This document shows positions 37,619 through 46,345 of a DNA stretch of 64,000 nucleotides, in pieces (the first letter of the stretch is position 1; each line of letters begins with the position of its first letter). This DNA is from an uncultured Prevotellaceae bacterium (lineage in GTDB: Bacteria > Bacteroidota > Bacteroidia > Bacteroidales > Bacteroidaceae), in contig CAMBDA010000003.1 in NCBI GenBank assembly GCA_945865175.1, positions 60,364 to 124,363 of the forward strand, in the 5' to 3' direction. The notes below the pieces were generated by a model. That model worked only from the letters and a program-made list of their open reading frames with translations. It was not told where the DNA came from and did not search any database. The position numbers and the translations under genes are program-made.

Positions 37619-39357
37619 TGAAAGTATCTGCATCCCATAAGGCCATACGGCTGTCCGTAGCCTGCACCCTACTGCTGGCGCTATGGGCATGTGCCATACC
37701 CAACGACATCCCTTATCCCGTGGTGGAGGGGCGCATCAGCGACCTGGCAGTAGAAGGCCAGTGCGATGCCGACGGAAGGGCAGGCGGTTCGGCCACCATC
37801 GACCGCACAGTGCGTAGCGTGAAAGTATACGTGTGTGATACCGTGGACATCCATTCCTTGAAGATCAACAAGATAGAGATAAAGGCAGAAAGCAAGAACC
37901 CCGATGTGGTTTACGAGGAGGAGGTGCTGCTCACCCCCGATTCGGCCAAATGCATCAACTACCCGCTGTTTCCCCGCAAGAGTTTCCTCACTCCCCCCTC
38001 GGGGTCTGATACAAGGATGGACTGCTCGAGGAGGGTACGCATGACTCTCACCACCTATCAGGACTATCTGTGGACACTGCATGTGGAACAGGTGGTGAAG
38101 CGAGAAGTGCAGATGGAGAACCAGGTGGGAGAGGCTGTCATCGATGCCGCTACCCACAACGTGGTGGTGTATGTAGCCAAGGAACAAAGCCTCAAGAAGA
38201 TAAAAGTGAACAAGTTCTCCCTCGGCGGGGAGCATGGCAGTGTCAGCCCAGATCCCACACAGTACGACACCTACAGTTTCTACGAGGTGCAGCGGTTCAA
38301 CGTAAAGACGGGATGGGGCGAGGAGCAGACATGGACAGTGATGGTGTGCCAGACCGACCAGACTGTCAGTACCACGGCCACGGCTTTTGCACGCACCACC
38401 TCGGCCACCATCTCGGGCTCCAAACCCAACGACAAGGAGGTCACCGTGGAATACAGGCGGACAGATGCGTCCCAGTGGACCACCCTTCCACAGGGCAACA
38501 TCACAACTACCGCCACCACCTATACCGCCGAGCTGAAAGGACTGGAAGCAGCCACCGACTACGTATACCGTGCCACAGCCGGTGACCGCACCACACCCGA
38601 GGCACAGTTCACCACCACACAAATGCTCCAACTGGAGAACGGCAGTTTTGACAACTGGAGCACAGACCCCGACCGCCCCAAGCTGTACTACCCCTGGGGA
38701 CAGGGAGAGACACCTTTCTGGGACACAGGTAATCAGGGAGCCACCACGGTGGGCGAAAGCAACTCTATCCCCACCACCGACACCAGCACGGGCCATGGCT
38801 ATGCGGCCTATCTGGCCTCCAAGTGGATTGTCATCAAGTTTGCAGCAGGCAACATCTTCACGGGCACCTACCTGCGCACCGATGGCACCAATGGCATCCT
38901 GGGCTTCGGCCGTCCGTTCGAGGCCTTTCCCAGCCACCTGAGTTTCGACTACAAGTTCCACTCAGAAACCATCACCAAATGTGCCGACGAGAACCTGCGC
39001 TACATGGTAGGACAGCCTGACTCTTTCCAGGTATATATCGTGCTGTGGCACGTGGAGGACAACGAATATGAAGAGTACAACGGCAACAAGTTCCCCATTG
39101 TCATCCACACCCGGCCCAGCGAGCAACGGCTGTTCGACATACACGACAAGCGCATAGTGGCCTACGCCCAGCTCACCAAAGGGGACGATGTACCCGAATG
39201 GGCCCATCACACACTGACACTGCAATACCGCCGCACCGATGTGCGCCCCACTCACATACAGGTGGTGGCCTCGTCGAGCAAATACGGTGACTACTTCACG
39301 GGGGGGCCGGGCACACTGCTCGTGCTCGACAACATGCAACTACACTACGACGACTAG
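37615..39357 (+). CDS. PCMD-domain surface lipoprotein
   Basis: This 580-aa protein has lipobox LWAC (Cys26). An ATG at 37615 overlaps the upstream stop, and a second ATG follows at 37618. The N-terminal region (about 45-235) has two similar sandwiches (VRSVKVYVCDTVDIHSLKIN and VVVYVAKEQSLKKIKVNKF), and the second is followed by a conserved Trp-containing strand (QTWTVMVCQ). A fibronectin-III-like segment follows (about 245-330; LKGLEAATDYVYRATAG). The C-terminal PCMD domain (about 340-580) shares NGSFDNWS, WIVIKFAAGNIFTGTY, VASSSKYGDYFTGG and LLVLDNMQLHYDD with the protein at 34831-36636. A surface carbohydrate-binding role is inferred from the domain. The next gene starts 6 bp later. Confidence 0.85.
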   Translation: MMKVSASHKAIRLSVACTLLLALWACAIPNDIPYPVVEGRISDLAVEGQCDADGRAGGSATIDRTVRSVKVYVCDTVDIHSLKINKIEIKAESKNPDVVYEEEVLLTPDSAKCINYPLFPRKSFLTPPSGSDTRMDCSRRVRMTLTTYQDYLWTLHVEQVVKREVQMENQVGEAVIDAATHNVVVYVAKEQSLKKIKVNKFSLGGEHGSVSPDPTQYDTYSFYEVQRFNVKTGWGEEQTWTVMVCQTDQTVSTTATAFARTTSATISGSKPNDKEVTVEYRRTDASQWTTLPQGNITTTATTYTAELKGLEAATDYVYRATAGDRTTPEAQFTTTQMLQLENGSFDNWSTDPDRPKLYYPWGQGETPFWDTGNQGATTVGESNSIPTTDTSTGHGYAAYLASKWIVIKFAAGNIFTGTYLRTDGTNGILGFGRPFEAFPSHLSFDYKFHSETITKCADENLRYMVGQPDSFQVYIVLWHVEDNEYEEYNGNKFPIVIHTRPSEQRLFDIHDKRIVAYAQLTKGDDVPEWAHHTLTLQYRRTDVRPTHIQVVASSSKYGDYFTGGPGTLLVLDNMQLHYDD

Positions 39358-39363
39358 CACAAC

Positions 39364-41181
39364 ATGAGAAAGGAAACGATATACATCACACTCTGCTGGG
39401 CACTGGCCCTGTTCACCATGGCCAGCTGCACCTCCGAATCGATACAACCCGAAACCGAAGGGTCGTTGCGGCTGACACTGGCACAAGTATCGAGCCAGAC
39501 AGGCACACGCAGCACACCCTCGGAACTGGGCGCACCGGTGCTGGATTTGTTCAACGTGCAAATCTCCCGCCAGAGCGATGGTGCTATCGCATACAACAAG
39601 GGCTACACATCAGACCCCATCACGCTGCGCGTGGGCAGCTATGACATACTGGCCACCTGTGGAGAAGACGTGGTGATTGGCTACGACGCACCTTACTACA
39701 AGGGCACGGCCACGGCTACCATTACCACCAACCAGCAGACCAACGTGTCGCTGGCCTGCTCGGTGGCCAATGCACTGGTATCCGTGACCTTTGGCCGCGA
39801 TGCAGAAGAGAAGGCACGATTCGACAAATACTATGCCGACTATGGACTGATGGTGAGCGTGGGCAACTATTCATTGCCCATTGCCGCTGCAGATGCCGCC
39901 AAGAGCGTGTATTTCCCCGCGGGCAGTGCCGTTTCCCTCAGTTTCTACGGCTGCCTCAGGGGCGACAACAACCGCATGGTGACCACTCCGCTCAGCAGCG
40001 AAGCCTTGCCTGCCACCTTTGCCGCTGCCGACCATGCCAAACTCACACTGACACTGCCCGACCCCGAGAGCCTGCTGGCTGTCAACATCGGGAAGGTGGA
40101 GATGGAGACGGTCACCATCGACGAGTCGATACCGCTCTCCTGGTTGCCTGTGTCCGTGGCCACCGCCCAGCATCAGTACAATGCTGCGGGCGAACTGGTG
40201 GGCACCGACCTGCTGTTCACCAATTCCTATCCCGAGATGGCATGGGAAGCCGTGGTGACCAACGAGGCGGGAAGCACAGTACGCACCGTATCGGGCACTG
40301 GGGTGCTACAGTCGGCCTACAGCAGTTCGTCCGACTGGCCTTATCTGCCCGCAGGCAAATACAAGGCCACCTATTATCTGGTGAACGAGAACGGCACACG
40401 AAGCAAGACCAGCAGCCGTGAGTTCATGATTGGCCAGCCGGCTGTGGCCGTCACGCTGGATGGCTACTCATCCTATACGCGCTATCAAGAAGGCTTCCCG
40501 GCAACAGCCAATGAGCTGGACGGCTTCACCGTATACGCCCCACAGATGAAGGTGAACATCGCCACATCGCTTCTCACCCACAGCAACTACACCTATCAGA
40601 TGGCCTTCACCTACGACGGTGAAAGCCAGCAGATAGGAGGCAACAGCTATCGGATGGGCGACCAGACGGAGACACCCAGGCAAGAGCCCTACGTGCTCTC
40701 GGCCACAGGCAGTTTTGCTGGCATCAGTCTCTCGGCTATCAGGGAATTCTATGTCACAGGGCTTCCCCTGCGGGCCATTCCCCCCAAGGAAGCTGACGGA
40801 TGGAGTGCAGGCAGCAACTATGTCACTTTCAGCGACTCGGAAGTTAAACTGGGCAACCGCGGTGGACTGCTCACCCACAACAACGAGAACATCAACTACA
40901 ATCGCATCGCCATCCCTGCCAAGACAGACCTGGTGATTGACTACGATACGATGATACACCCGGCCACCTCAGGCACCACGCTCACATGCAGCATCAATGA
41001 GGGCAGCCTCTTCTCAGTGACGCAAGGAGGCGGTGCATTTAACACCAAGGACTACCCCCATCAGGGCCAGGTGACCTATACCACCCGTGAGTTTGCATCC
41101 ACCCTGCGCCTGAACAACAGCTACGGAGGTGGTGCCACCTGCTCCCACATCTACGGTTTAAGCATTACATACGGACAATGA
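39364..41181 (+). CDS. DUF4493-like lipoprotein with a long shared C-terminal region
   Basis: This 605-aa protein has lipobox MASC (Cys22) followed by TSESIQ. The DUF4493-like part (about 33-255) has GSLRLTLAQV, GTRST, RVGSYDILATCGED, APYYKGTATATI, VSLACSVANALVSVTFG and VTIDESIPLSW. The C-terminal ~335 residues form a separate region: WPYLPAGKYKATY, YSSYTRYQEG, YVTGLPLRAIPP, then a final sandwich ending HIYGLSITYGQ. That region is clearly homologous to the C-terminal half of the fimbrillin-like protein at 42860-44710. The start of the next gene overlaps its stop (ATGA). The role is unknown. The C-terminal region may be an exposed binding or polymerisation domain. Confidence 0.8.
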   Translation: MRKETIYITLCWALALFTMASCTSESIQPETEGSLRLTLAQVSSQTGTRSTPSELGAPVLDLFNVQISRQSDGAIAYNKGYTSDPITLRVGSYDILATCGEDVVIGYDAPYYKGTATATITTNQQTNVSLACSVANALVSVTFGRDAEEKARFDKYYADYGLMVSVGNYSLPIAAADAAKSVYFPAGSAVSLSFYGCLRGDNNRMVTTPLSSEALPATFAAADHAKLTLTLPDPESLLAVNIGKVEMETVTIDESIPLSWLPVSVATAQHQYNAAGELVGTDLLFTNSYPEMAWEAVVTNEAGSTVRTVSGTGVLQSAYSSSSDWPYLPAGKYKATYYLVNENGTRSKTSSREFMIGQPAVAVTLDGYSSYTRYQEGFPATANELDGFTVYAPQMKVNIATSLLTHSNYTYQMAFTYDGESQQIGGNSYRMGDQTETPRQEPYVLSATGSFAGISLSAIREFYVTGLPLRAIPPKEADGWSAGSNYVTFSDSEVKLGNRGGLLTHNNENINYNRIAIPAKTDLVIDYDTMIHPATSGTTLTCSINEGSLFSVTQGGGAFNTKDYPHQGQVTYTTREFASTLRLNNSYGGGATCSHIYGLSITYGQ

Positions 41182-41900
41182 AGCATACATTAATATATAT
41201 AGCCGCCTTCCTCTCCGCCCTGACGAGCGGATGCAGCAGTCAGGACGATGCACTGCTGCCACAGGGCAGCGGCACGCTCTCCCTGCAACTGCACCGCGTG
41301 GGCTGTGTGGCAGAGACAAGGGCTGTGAGCAACGAACTGGCCGTGACCATTGTGGGCGCAGAAGGCCCGGTGGCCACCTATGCTCCTGGGCAGGTGCCCG
41401 ACAAGATAAAGCTGGAGCCGGGCTCCTATGAACTGTTTGCCTATACTGACAACCAGGAAACCTGGGAGCAGGACAACGAAGGGCGTGGCAGTGCCTGCCA
41501 CTGGGGCACCACCGCCTTCACTATCACCTATGACAATGTCACCTATGTGAACATGCAGGTGCCCATGACCAACTATGCCGTTGCGCTCTCGCTGCCTCCC
41601 CTGTTCGAGCAGCTGTTCGTATCCCACAGCCTCAAGCTCTCCTGCGGCGGCCGCACCACCAGCATCCGGCAGGGTGAGAAGGCCTATTTCGACCCCGCAA
41701 AGGGGGGCTTCAGCTATATGCTCACCGCCACCAACAACGACCAGGTGACCCACTCCACGGCCACTGTGATGCACCGCGAGGTGGAGAGCGGCAAGTGCTA
41801 TATGCTCACCTACTACTACGACACGGAGAGCAACTCGGGCGGCATCGACATTGAAATCAAGGACGACATGGACACTGAGGACGTGGAACGACCAATATGA
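41178..41900 (+). CDS. DUF4493-like surface lipoprotein, short form
   Basis: This 240-aa protein has lipobox TSGC (Cys19) followed by SSQDD. It consists of one DUF4493-like unit: GTLSLQLHRV, ETRAV, LEPGSYELFAYTDNQE, CHWGTTAFTI, VNMQVPMTNYAVALSL and a C-terminal strand GGIDIEIKDDMD. The aromatic-G-T core motif is intact, but the usual Cys in the V-x-C block is replaced by Pro. The ATG overlaps the stop of the preceding gene, so translation is coupled, and the next gene follows after 15 bp. Its size is that of a single structural domain, which would suit a fibre subunit. No partner is identifiable by sequence alone. Confidence 0.75.
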   Translation: MKHTLIYIAAFLSALTSGCSSQDDALLPQGSGTLSLQLHRVGCVAETRAVSNELAVTIVGAEGPVATYAPGQVPDKIKLEPGSYELFAYTDNQETWEQDNEGRGSACHWGTTAFTITYDNVTYVNMQVPMTNYAVALSLPPLFEQLFVSHSLKLSCGGRTTSIRQGEKAYFDPAKGGFSYMLTATNNDQVTHSTATVMHREVESGKCYMLTYYYDTESNSGGIDIEIKDDMDTEDVERPI

Positions 41901-41915
41901 TAATTAAAAAACGAT

Positions 41916-42836
41916 ATGAGAACTAGACAAACGAATCTAATCAAATGGCTTGGCTGTGCATCCGTGCTGCTCATGAGCGGAGGATGTGCCAGCGACAGCG
42001 GACTGGACATAGGGCAGAACGACAGCCCTATGTGTGGCCAGGTGGATGTTGCGTTGTCGGCTGCTACGGCATCCGATACACGAGCCACCACCTCCACCAT
42101 CTCCCCCGAGGAGGCCGCCCTGTTCCTGATTACGGCCTACAAGGGTGATGTGGCGTTTCGTGGCCCCGTGGCACTGGGCAGCATGGACAAGCGTTTCCCT
42201 GCGGGGGAGGGCTATTGGCTGAGTGCCGAAAGCTGCACCGAGTCTGATGCCGAAACCAACAACAACCTTTGGGGGCAGAAGCGTTTCACGGGCAAGTCGG
42301 CCGAGTTTGTGGTGAAGAAGGGCGAGACCACCAGTGTGACCGTGCCCATGAGCGTGGCCAACGCAGCCCTTTGCGTGTTTGTCACCGACAACCTGAAGAA
42401 CTTCTTCACTACCTCCTGCACGGTGCAGCTCACCGAGGCCGACCGCAGCCTCACGTGGACCTACGACAACATGGGGCATGTGGTGAACACGGAAACCAAC
42501 GAAACCACCGACGGACAGGTGGCCTATTTCAACATTCCTGCCAGCGGCACGCGCACCGTCCACTACACCATCACGGCAGTCAGCCCCGAGAAGACCACCA
42601 CCAGCGAAGGCGACATTGCCCTGGAGGTGGCCAAGATGAAGCGCCTCTCGCTCGTCTACAATGCAGGCTTCTATGAACTGGACATCACTGTGGACCAGAC
42701 GGACCTGTTCTACGACAAGACCATCACCATCGGCCCCGACGACGTGACCAGCGACGAGGGCGAGACGGATGCCAACGGCAGCCACAGCGGCTTCGAGACT
42801 GACGGCACGGAGATAGACTACGACACATACAACTGA
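41916..42836 (+). CDS. DUF4493-like surface lipoprotein
   Basis: This 306-aa protein has lipobox SGGC (Cys24) followed by ASDSGLD. The DUF4493-like unit contains GQVDVALSAAT, DTRATT, YWLSAESCTESDAE, LWGQKRFTGKSAEFVV, TSVTVPMSVANAALCVFV and a C-terminal strand FYELDITVDQT. The AESCT phrase is shared with the proteins at 44715-45482 (AKSC) and 52401-53120 (AESCT), which form a subgroup within the operon. The last ~40 residues are very acidic (DDVTSDEGETDANG). It lies 15 bp after the previous gene and 23 bp before the fimbrillin-like gene. Function unknown. Confidence 0.75.
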   Translation: MRTRQTNLIKWLGCASVLLMSGGCASDSGLDIGQNDSPMCGQVDVALSAATASDTRATTSTISPEEAALFLITAYKGDVAFRGPVALGSMDKRFPAGEGYWLSAESCTESDAETNNNLWGQKRFTGKSAEFVVKKGETTSVTVPMSVANAALCVFVTDNLKNFFTTSCTVQLTEADRSLTWTYDNMGHVVNTETNETTDGQVAYFNIPASGTRTVHYTITAVSPEKTTTSEGDIALEVAKMKRLSLVYNAGFYELDITVDQTDLFYDKTITIGPDDVTSDEGETDANGSHSGFETDGTEIDYDTYN

Positions 42837-42859
42837 TTCCATCCAAAAGACCATACACA

Positions 42860-44710
42860 ATGAAAAGTATTCAACATATCTGCAACATCCTGTGGGCGGT
42901 GGCTCTTATGCCCATCCTCTCCTGCCAGAGCGAGGCCGTGGAGATGGAGGAGGGAGCAAGTGTGCCCCTTGAAATCCGCACCGCAGTGCAGTCTTCGCTC
43001 ACGCGCACCACGCTGGGAGCCGACGGCCGTTCGGTCGTATGGACCGAGGGAGATGCCATTGCCGTGTTCGACAAGGTGGCTCCCAAACACCGCTTTGCGG
43101 CCAGCATAGCCGACGGCATGGCACGCTTCCACGGGAACATCACGCCCAAGACTACCGACTTCGTGGCCGTATACCCCTACGAACTGGCCAGCGAGAACCT
43201 GCTCGACGGCCACATCGTGGTGAACCTGCCATCCACCCAGACGGCCAGCCTGAACACTTTCTCTTCGGGGCTGAACGTGTCCGTGGCCAAGGGGAGCAGG
43301 AATGTGGACGGCAGCCCTTCCTTCGTCAGCTTCTTCAACGTGTGCCAGGTGTTCAGGTTCACCGTGCCGGCCTATGCCAAGGACCAGATCACCAGCATCC
43401 AGCTGCAGGCCGATGTGGTGCTGGCCGGACAGATGAACATCGACTACAGCGCCTACAACCCCGTGGCCACCGCCAGCGCGCAGGGCAGCAAAACCGTCAC
43501 CATCCTGCCTCCCAGCGGTTCGTCCACTTTTGCCGAGGGCACTTATTGCATCGTCACGGCTCCCGCCACCATGAACGGCTTCACCTTCCTGCTCACTGCA
43601 GGCGGCAAGACCTACAGGCAGCACAGCAGTTCCACCATCGGCGGAGGCAGCAGCGTCATAGCCGACCTGCGTACGCTCGACCTCATAGACACGCCCCAGG
43701 TGACCGCCCGGCATGTATATACCAACGATGTGCTCCAGGGCACTGCCCTGTCCATCACCGCTCCCACTCCCGACAAGGAATGGAGCGCCACGGTGAAGAA
43801 CGCCGGGGGCGAAGTGGTGCGCACCTTTGCCGCAGGCACGGGCACACTCCAGAGTTCCGAGAACGACAGTAAATGGCCCTATCTGCCCGTGGGCAGCTAT
43901 ACGGTGGACTACAGCTACACCACTTCCAACGGCAAGACCATGCAGGCACAGACCACCTTCTCCATCACCGAGCAGCCCCGGTTCAGCCTCTCCTTCAATG
44001 CCGCCAGCACCTACAGCTATTATCTGGGCGACGGGGTGGCCAGGAACGTGGAAACGGCCAACAGCATGAATGCCTACACCGTGACGGCCATCACGGCCAC
44101 CGTGTCGGGCATCGCCCCCAAACTGCTCAACGACCCCAAGTATGCAGGCACACTGAGCAATACGTTCGACGGCACTGTGGCCAGCTCTGCCGACGGCACC
44201 ACCACCTTCAACGACATCACCCTCACCACCCTTGGCGAGAACACACTGCAGGCCAGCTACACCTTCCAGGGCATTACCAAGACCGCCAGCAAGACGGTGT
44301 ATATCACAGGTGTGCCGTTCAGGAGCGAGCCGCCGACGAGTGACTTGTGGAGTACGAGTGGAAAGGTGAGCTTTAATATTAATAGTGGATACTGTGAATT
44401 AGGCAATAATGCCACTTCACAAGCTTCTGAAATTAGGTATGAGAAGGTTTCGATACCAGCCAATACAAAAATCATGCTGGATCATAGTGAATACATGCAC
44501 CGTTTTGCAACTGGAACGACATATACTATATATATTGGTAATGATGCTGTTGCGTCAGAAAAAATCAGTGAAGGCTCCGAAAAGAGTTTTGAAGGATATG
44601 TGCCTTATACCACAAAAGAACTAGCCACAGTCGTGAGGTGCTATAATAGCTATGGCCTTTCATTTACTTACACCCAAGTCTACAAAATCGCCCTAACCTA
44701 CGGAGAATAA
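42860..44710 (+). CDS. Fimbrillin-like lipoprotein with shared C-terminal region
   Basis: This 616-aa protein has lipobox ILSC (Cys22) followed by QSEAVEMEE. The N-terminal ~280 residues differ from the DUF4493-like neighbours and match the FimA/Mfa1-like fimbrillin pattern: SLTRTTLGADGRSVVWTEGD, AIAVFD, FVAVYPYELAS and a STIGGGS segment. The C-terminal ~335 residues are homologous to those of the protein at 39364-41181 (WPYLPVGSYTVDYSY, YITGVPFRSEPP, YKIALTYGE). From about 44345 to 44690 base composition changes abruptly to AT-rich, starting right after the conserved YITGVPFRSEPP block, which suggests replacement of the terminal domain by recombination. Fimbrillins polymerise into Bacteroidales pili, so this is the best clue that the operon builds a fibre. 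The next gene is 4 bp away. Confidence 0.82.
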   Translation: MKSIQHICNILWAVALMPILSCQSEAVEMEEGASVPLEIRTAVQSSLTRTTLGADGRSVVWTEGDAIAVFDKVAPKHRFAASIADGMARFHGNITPKTTDFVAVYPYELASENLLDGHIVVNLPSTQTASLNTFSSGLNVSVAKGSRNVDGSPSFVSFFNVCQVFRFTVPAYAKDQITSIQLQADVVLAGQMNIDYSAYNPVATASAQGSKTVTILPPSGSSTFAEGTYCIVTAPATMNGFTFLLTAGGKTYRQHSSSTIGGGSSVIADLRTLDLIDTPQVTARHVYTNDVLQGTALSITAPTPDKEWSATVKNAGGEVVRTFAAGTGTLQSSENDSKWPYLPVGSYTVDYSYTTSNGKTMQAQTTFSITEQPRFSLSFNAASTYSYYLGDGVARNVETANSMNAYTVTAITATVSGIAPKLLNDPKYAGTLSNTFDGTVASSADGTTTFNDITLTTLGENTLQASYTFQGITKTASKTVYITGVPFRSEPPTSDLWSTSGKVSFNINSGYCELGNNATSQASEIRYEKVSIPANTKIMLDHSEYMHRFATGTTYTIYIGNDAVASEKISEGSEKSFEGYVPYTTKELATVVRCYNSYGLSFTYTQVYKIALTYGE

Positions 44711-44714
44711 AACA

Positions 44715-45482
44715 ATGAAAACAAGGAATATACTATATCTCACCATGGCAGCGATGCTGACAGCAGCATGCAGTTGCGACCCCGTAGACTTGACTGAGAC
44801 TGCGGGCGAGGGAAGTTTCTCCCTCAAGGTGAATGCAGAAAAAGTGGTCGTGGGCGAAGAAACCAGGGCCACGGTGGAGGCGGACGTAAACGAGTTCCTC
44901 ATCTACCTCGTGAATGCCAACGGCGACAAGCTGATTGACGGGAAGAAGCGTGGCAGCCTGAATGCCGCCGACTACAACGTGCAGAGTGCCGCCGGCTATA
45001 CGATAACCGCCAAGAGTTGTGTGCCCGAAGAGGCCACTACGGCCAACAACGGCTGGGGTACACCTTACTTCATGGGGGAAGCCACCTTCAGCGTGACGGC
45101 AGGCACCACCACCCCCGTATCCATCAACTGCACCCTCCAGAATGCAGGAATCGTGGTGGAGCCCACTGCCTCCTTCACGGACAAGTTCCCCATCTATGCC
45201 ATCACCACCGACGATGCACGTTCGCTGGTGTGGGACAGCAACCACACGGATGCCATTGCCTATTACGACATGACAGCCGAAACCGCCACCCTGGAACTGA
45301 AGGTGACAGGCTCCAAGGGAGGATGGGAGGACCGTCTGAACAAAAACTTTACCATCGACCTGCAGAAAGGCAAGGTGTGCAAGGTGACGCTGCAGTACGA
45401 CGACAACAGCGGAAACATCGACATCGGCTTTGAAACGGACAAGGATACAACAACAGAAGACTCTAGCACCACCGTAGAATGA
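44715..45482 (+). CDS. DUF4493-like surface lipoprotein
   Basis: This 255-aa protein has lipobox TAAC (Cys19) followed by SCDPVDL. The DUF4493-like unit has GSFSLKVNAEKVV, ETRATV, YTITAKSCVPEEA, WGTPYFMGEATFSV, TPVSINCTLQNAGIVVEP and a C-terminal strand GNIDIGFETD. It starts 4 bp after the fimbrillin-like gene, and its stop overlaps the start of the barrel gene (ATGA), so translation of the three is closely linked. Codon use is back to the GC-rich norm after the AT-rich end of the previous gene. Function unknown. Confidence 0.75.
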   Translation: MKTRNILYLTMAAMLTAACSCDPVDLTETAGEGSFSLKVNAEKVVVGEETRATVEADVNEFLIYLVNANGDKLIDGKKRGSLNAADYNVQSAAGYTITAKSCVPEEATTANNGWGTPYFMGEATFSVTAGTTTPVSINCTLQNAGIVVEPTASFTDKFPIYAITTDDARSLVWDSNHTDAIAYYDMTAETATLELKVTGSKGGWEDRLNKNFTIDLQKGKVCKVTLQYDDNSGNIDIGFETDKDTTTEDSSTTVE

Positions 45483-46321
45483 AACACTTCATCGCCATAC
45501 TCCTCATGATGGTGGCCAGCACCACCTGCCATGCACAGGTCTATCAGATGCCCACCCACGAAGGGCAGAGCATCGACCCGGCCAGGCTCTACCTGTACAG
45601 CAAGGGCAAGGCCAGCAAGAAGCGCCTTGCCGACAGTGACGCCGATCCCATCACCAAACGCCGACTGGAGATGAGAAGCTTCATCCCCCAAGGCAACTGG
45701 ATGTATGGCATAGCAGCAGGCTATCTGGGGCACAGGTCGGGCAATACCGACTTCGCCTTCAGCGGCCTCAAGCACGCCAACATGTACCTCAGTGGGTTTT
45801 CCATCAACCCCTACATGGGCTATGCCGTCTGTAACAACGGCATCCTGGGTCTGCGGGCCGGCTATTACAAGAGCACAGGTGAAAAGGCGCACTGGGCCTG
45901 CTATGAGGGCGAACTGCTGCGCTACACCTTCCGCAATCTGGATTATGCCGAGGATCACTACTCCGTCGAGGCCTTCTACCGTGGCTATGTCCCCGTGGAC
46001 AAATCGCTGCGCTTTGCCCTCTTTGCCGAGTTCACGCTGGGCTATATGGGTGGTTCGGGCCGTCTGAAGAGTATGCGCGACGACACTGCCTACCGCAGCA
46101 ACTTCTCGCTCAACCAGTTCCGGCTGGGCGTACGTCCCGGTATGGCGGTGGCCCTGTGCAACAACGTCAGCCTGGACCTCTCCTTCGGACTGGCCAATGC
46201 CAACATCACGATGCAGCACGAGAAGAACCGCGACGGGGAATCGAACAAGGACACGAAGGCCCGCCTCACCAGCGTGGTGGACCTCACAGATTTTCAATTA
46301 GGAATTACAATGAATTATTAA
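45479..46321 (+). CDS. Outer-membrane beta-barrel protein (second in operon)
   Basis: This 280-aa protein has a signal peptide (MKHFIAILLMMVASTTCHAQ), a spacer rich in Lys/Asp, then strands such as FIPQGNWMYGIAAGYLG, SINPYMGYAVCNNGILGLRAGYY, FALFAEFTLGYMGG and LGVRPGMAVAL, ending FQLGITMNY. The order, size and start block are like those of the barrel encoded at 36734-37618, so the two are probable paralogues. The ATG overlaps the upstream stop. The repeated placement of a barrel after a set of lipoproteins suggests that each set has its own outer-membrane partner. That is inference, since no pore-forming or usher motif was seen. Confidence 0.78.
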   Translation: MKHFIAILLMMVASTTCHAQVYQMPTHEGQSIDPARLYLYSKGKASKKRLADSDADPITKRRLEMRSFIPQGNWMYGIAAGYLGHRSGNTDFAFSGLKHANMYLSGFSINPYMGYAVCNNGILGLRAGYYKSTGEKAHWACYEGELLRYTFRNLDYAEDHYSVEAFYRGYVPVDKSLRFALFAEFTLGYMGGSGRLKSMRDDTAYRSNFSLNQFRLGVRPGMAVALCNNVSLDLSFGLANANITMQHEKNRDGESNKDTKARLTSVVDLTDFQLGITMNY

Positions 46322-46345
46322 TAAACCAATTAACCAAAAATGATA

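Noticed and set aside
37681..38961. 426-codon minus-strand frame opposite the PCMD lipoprotein
   Set aside because: Antisense shadow. The plus-strand gene has a lipobox and recognisable domains.
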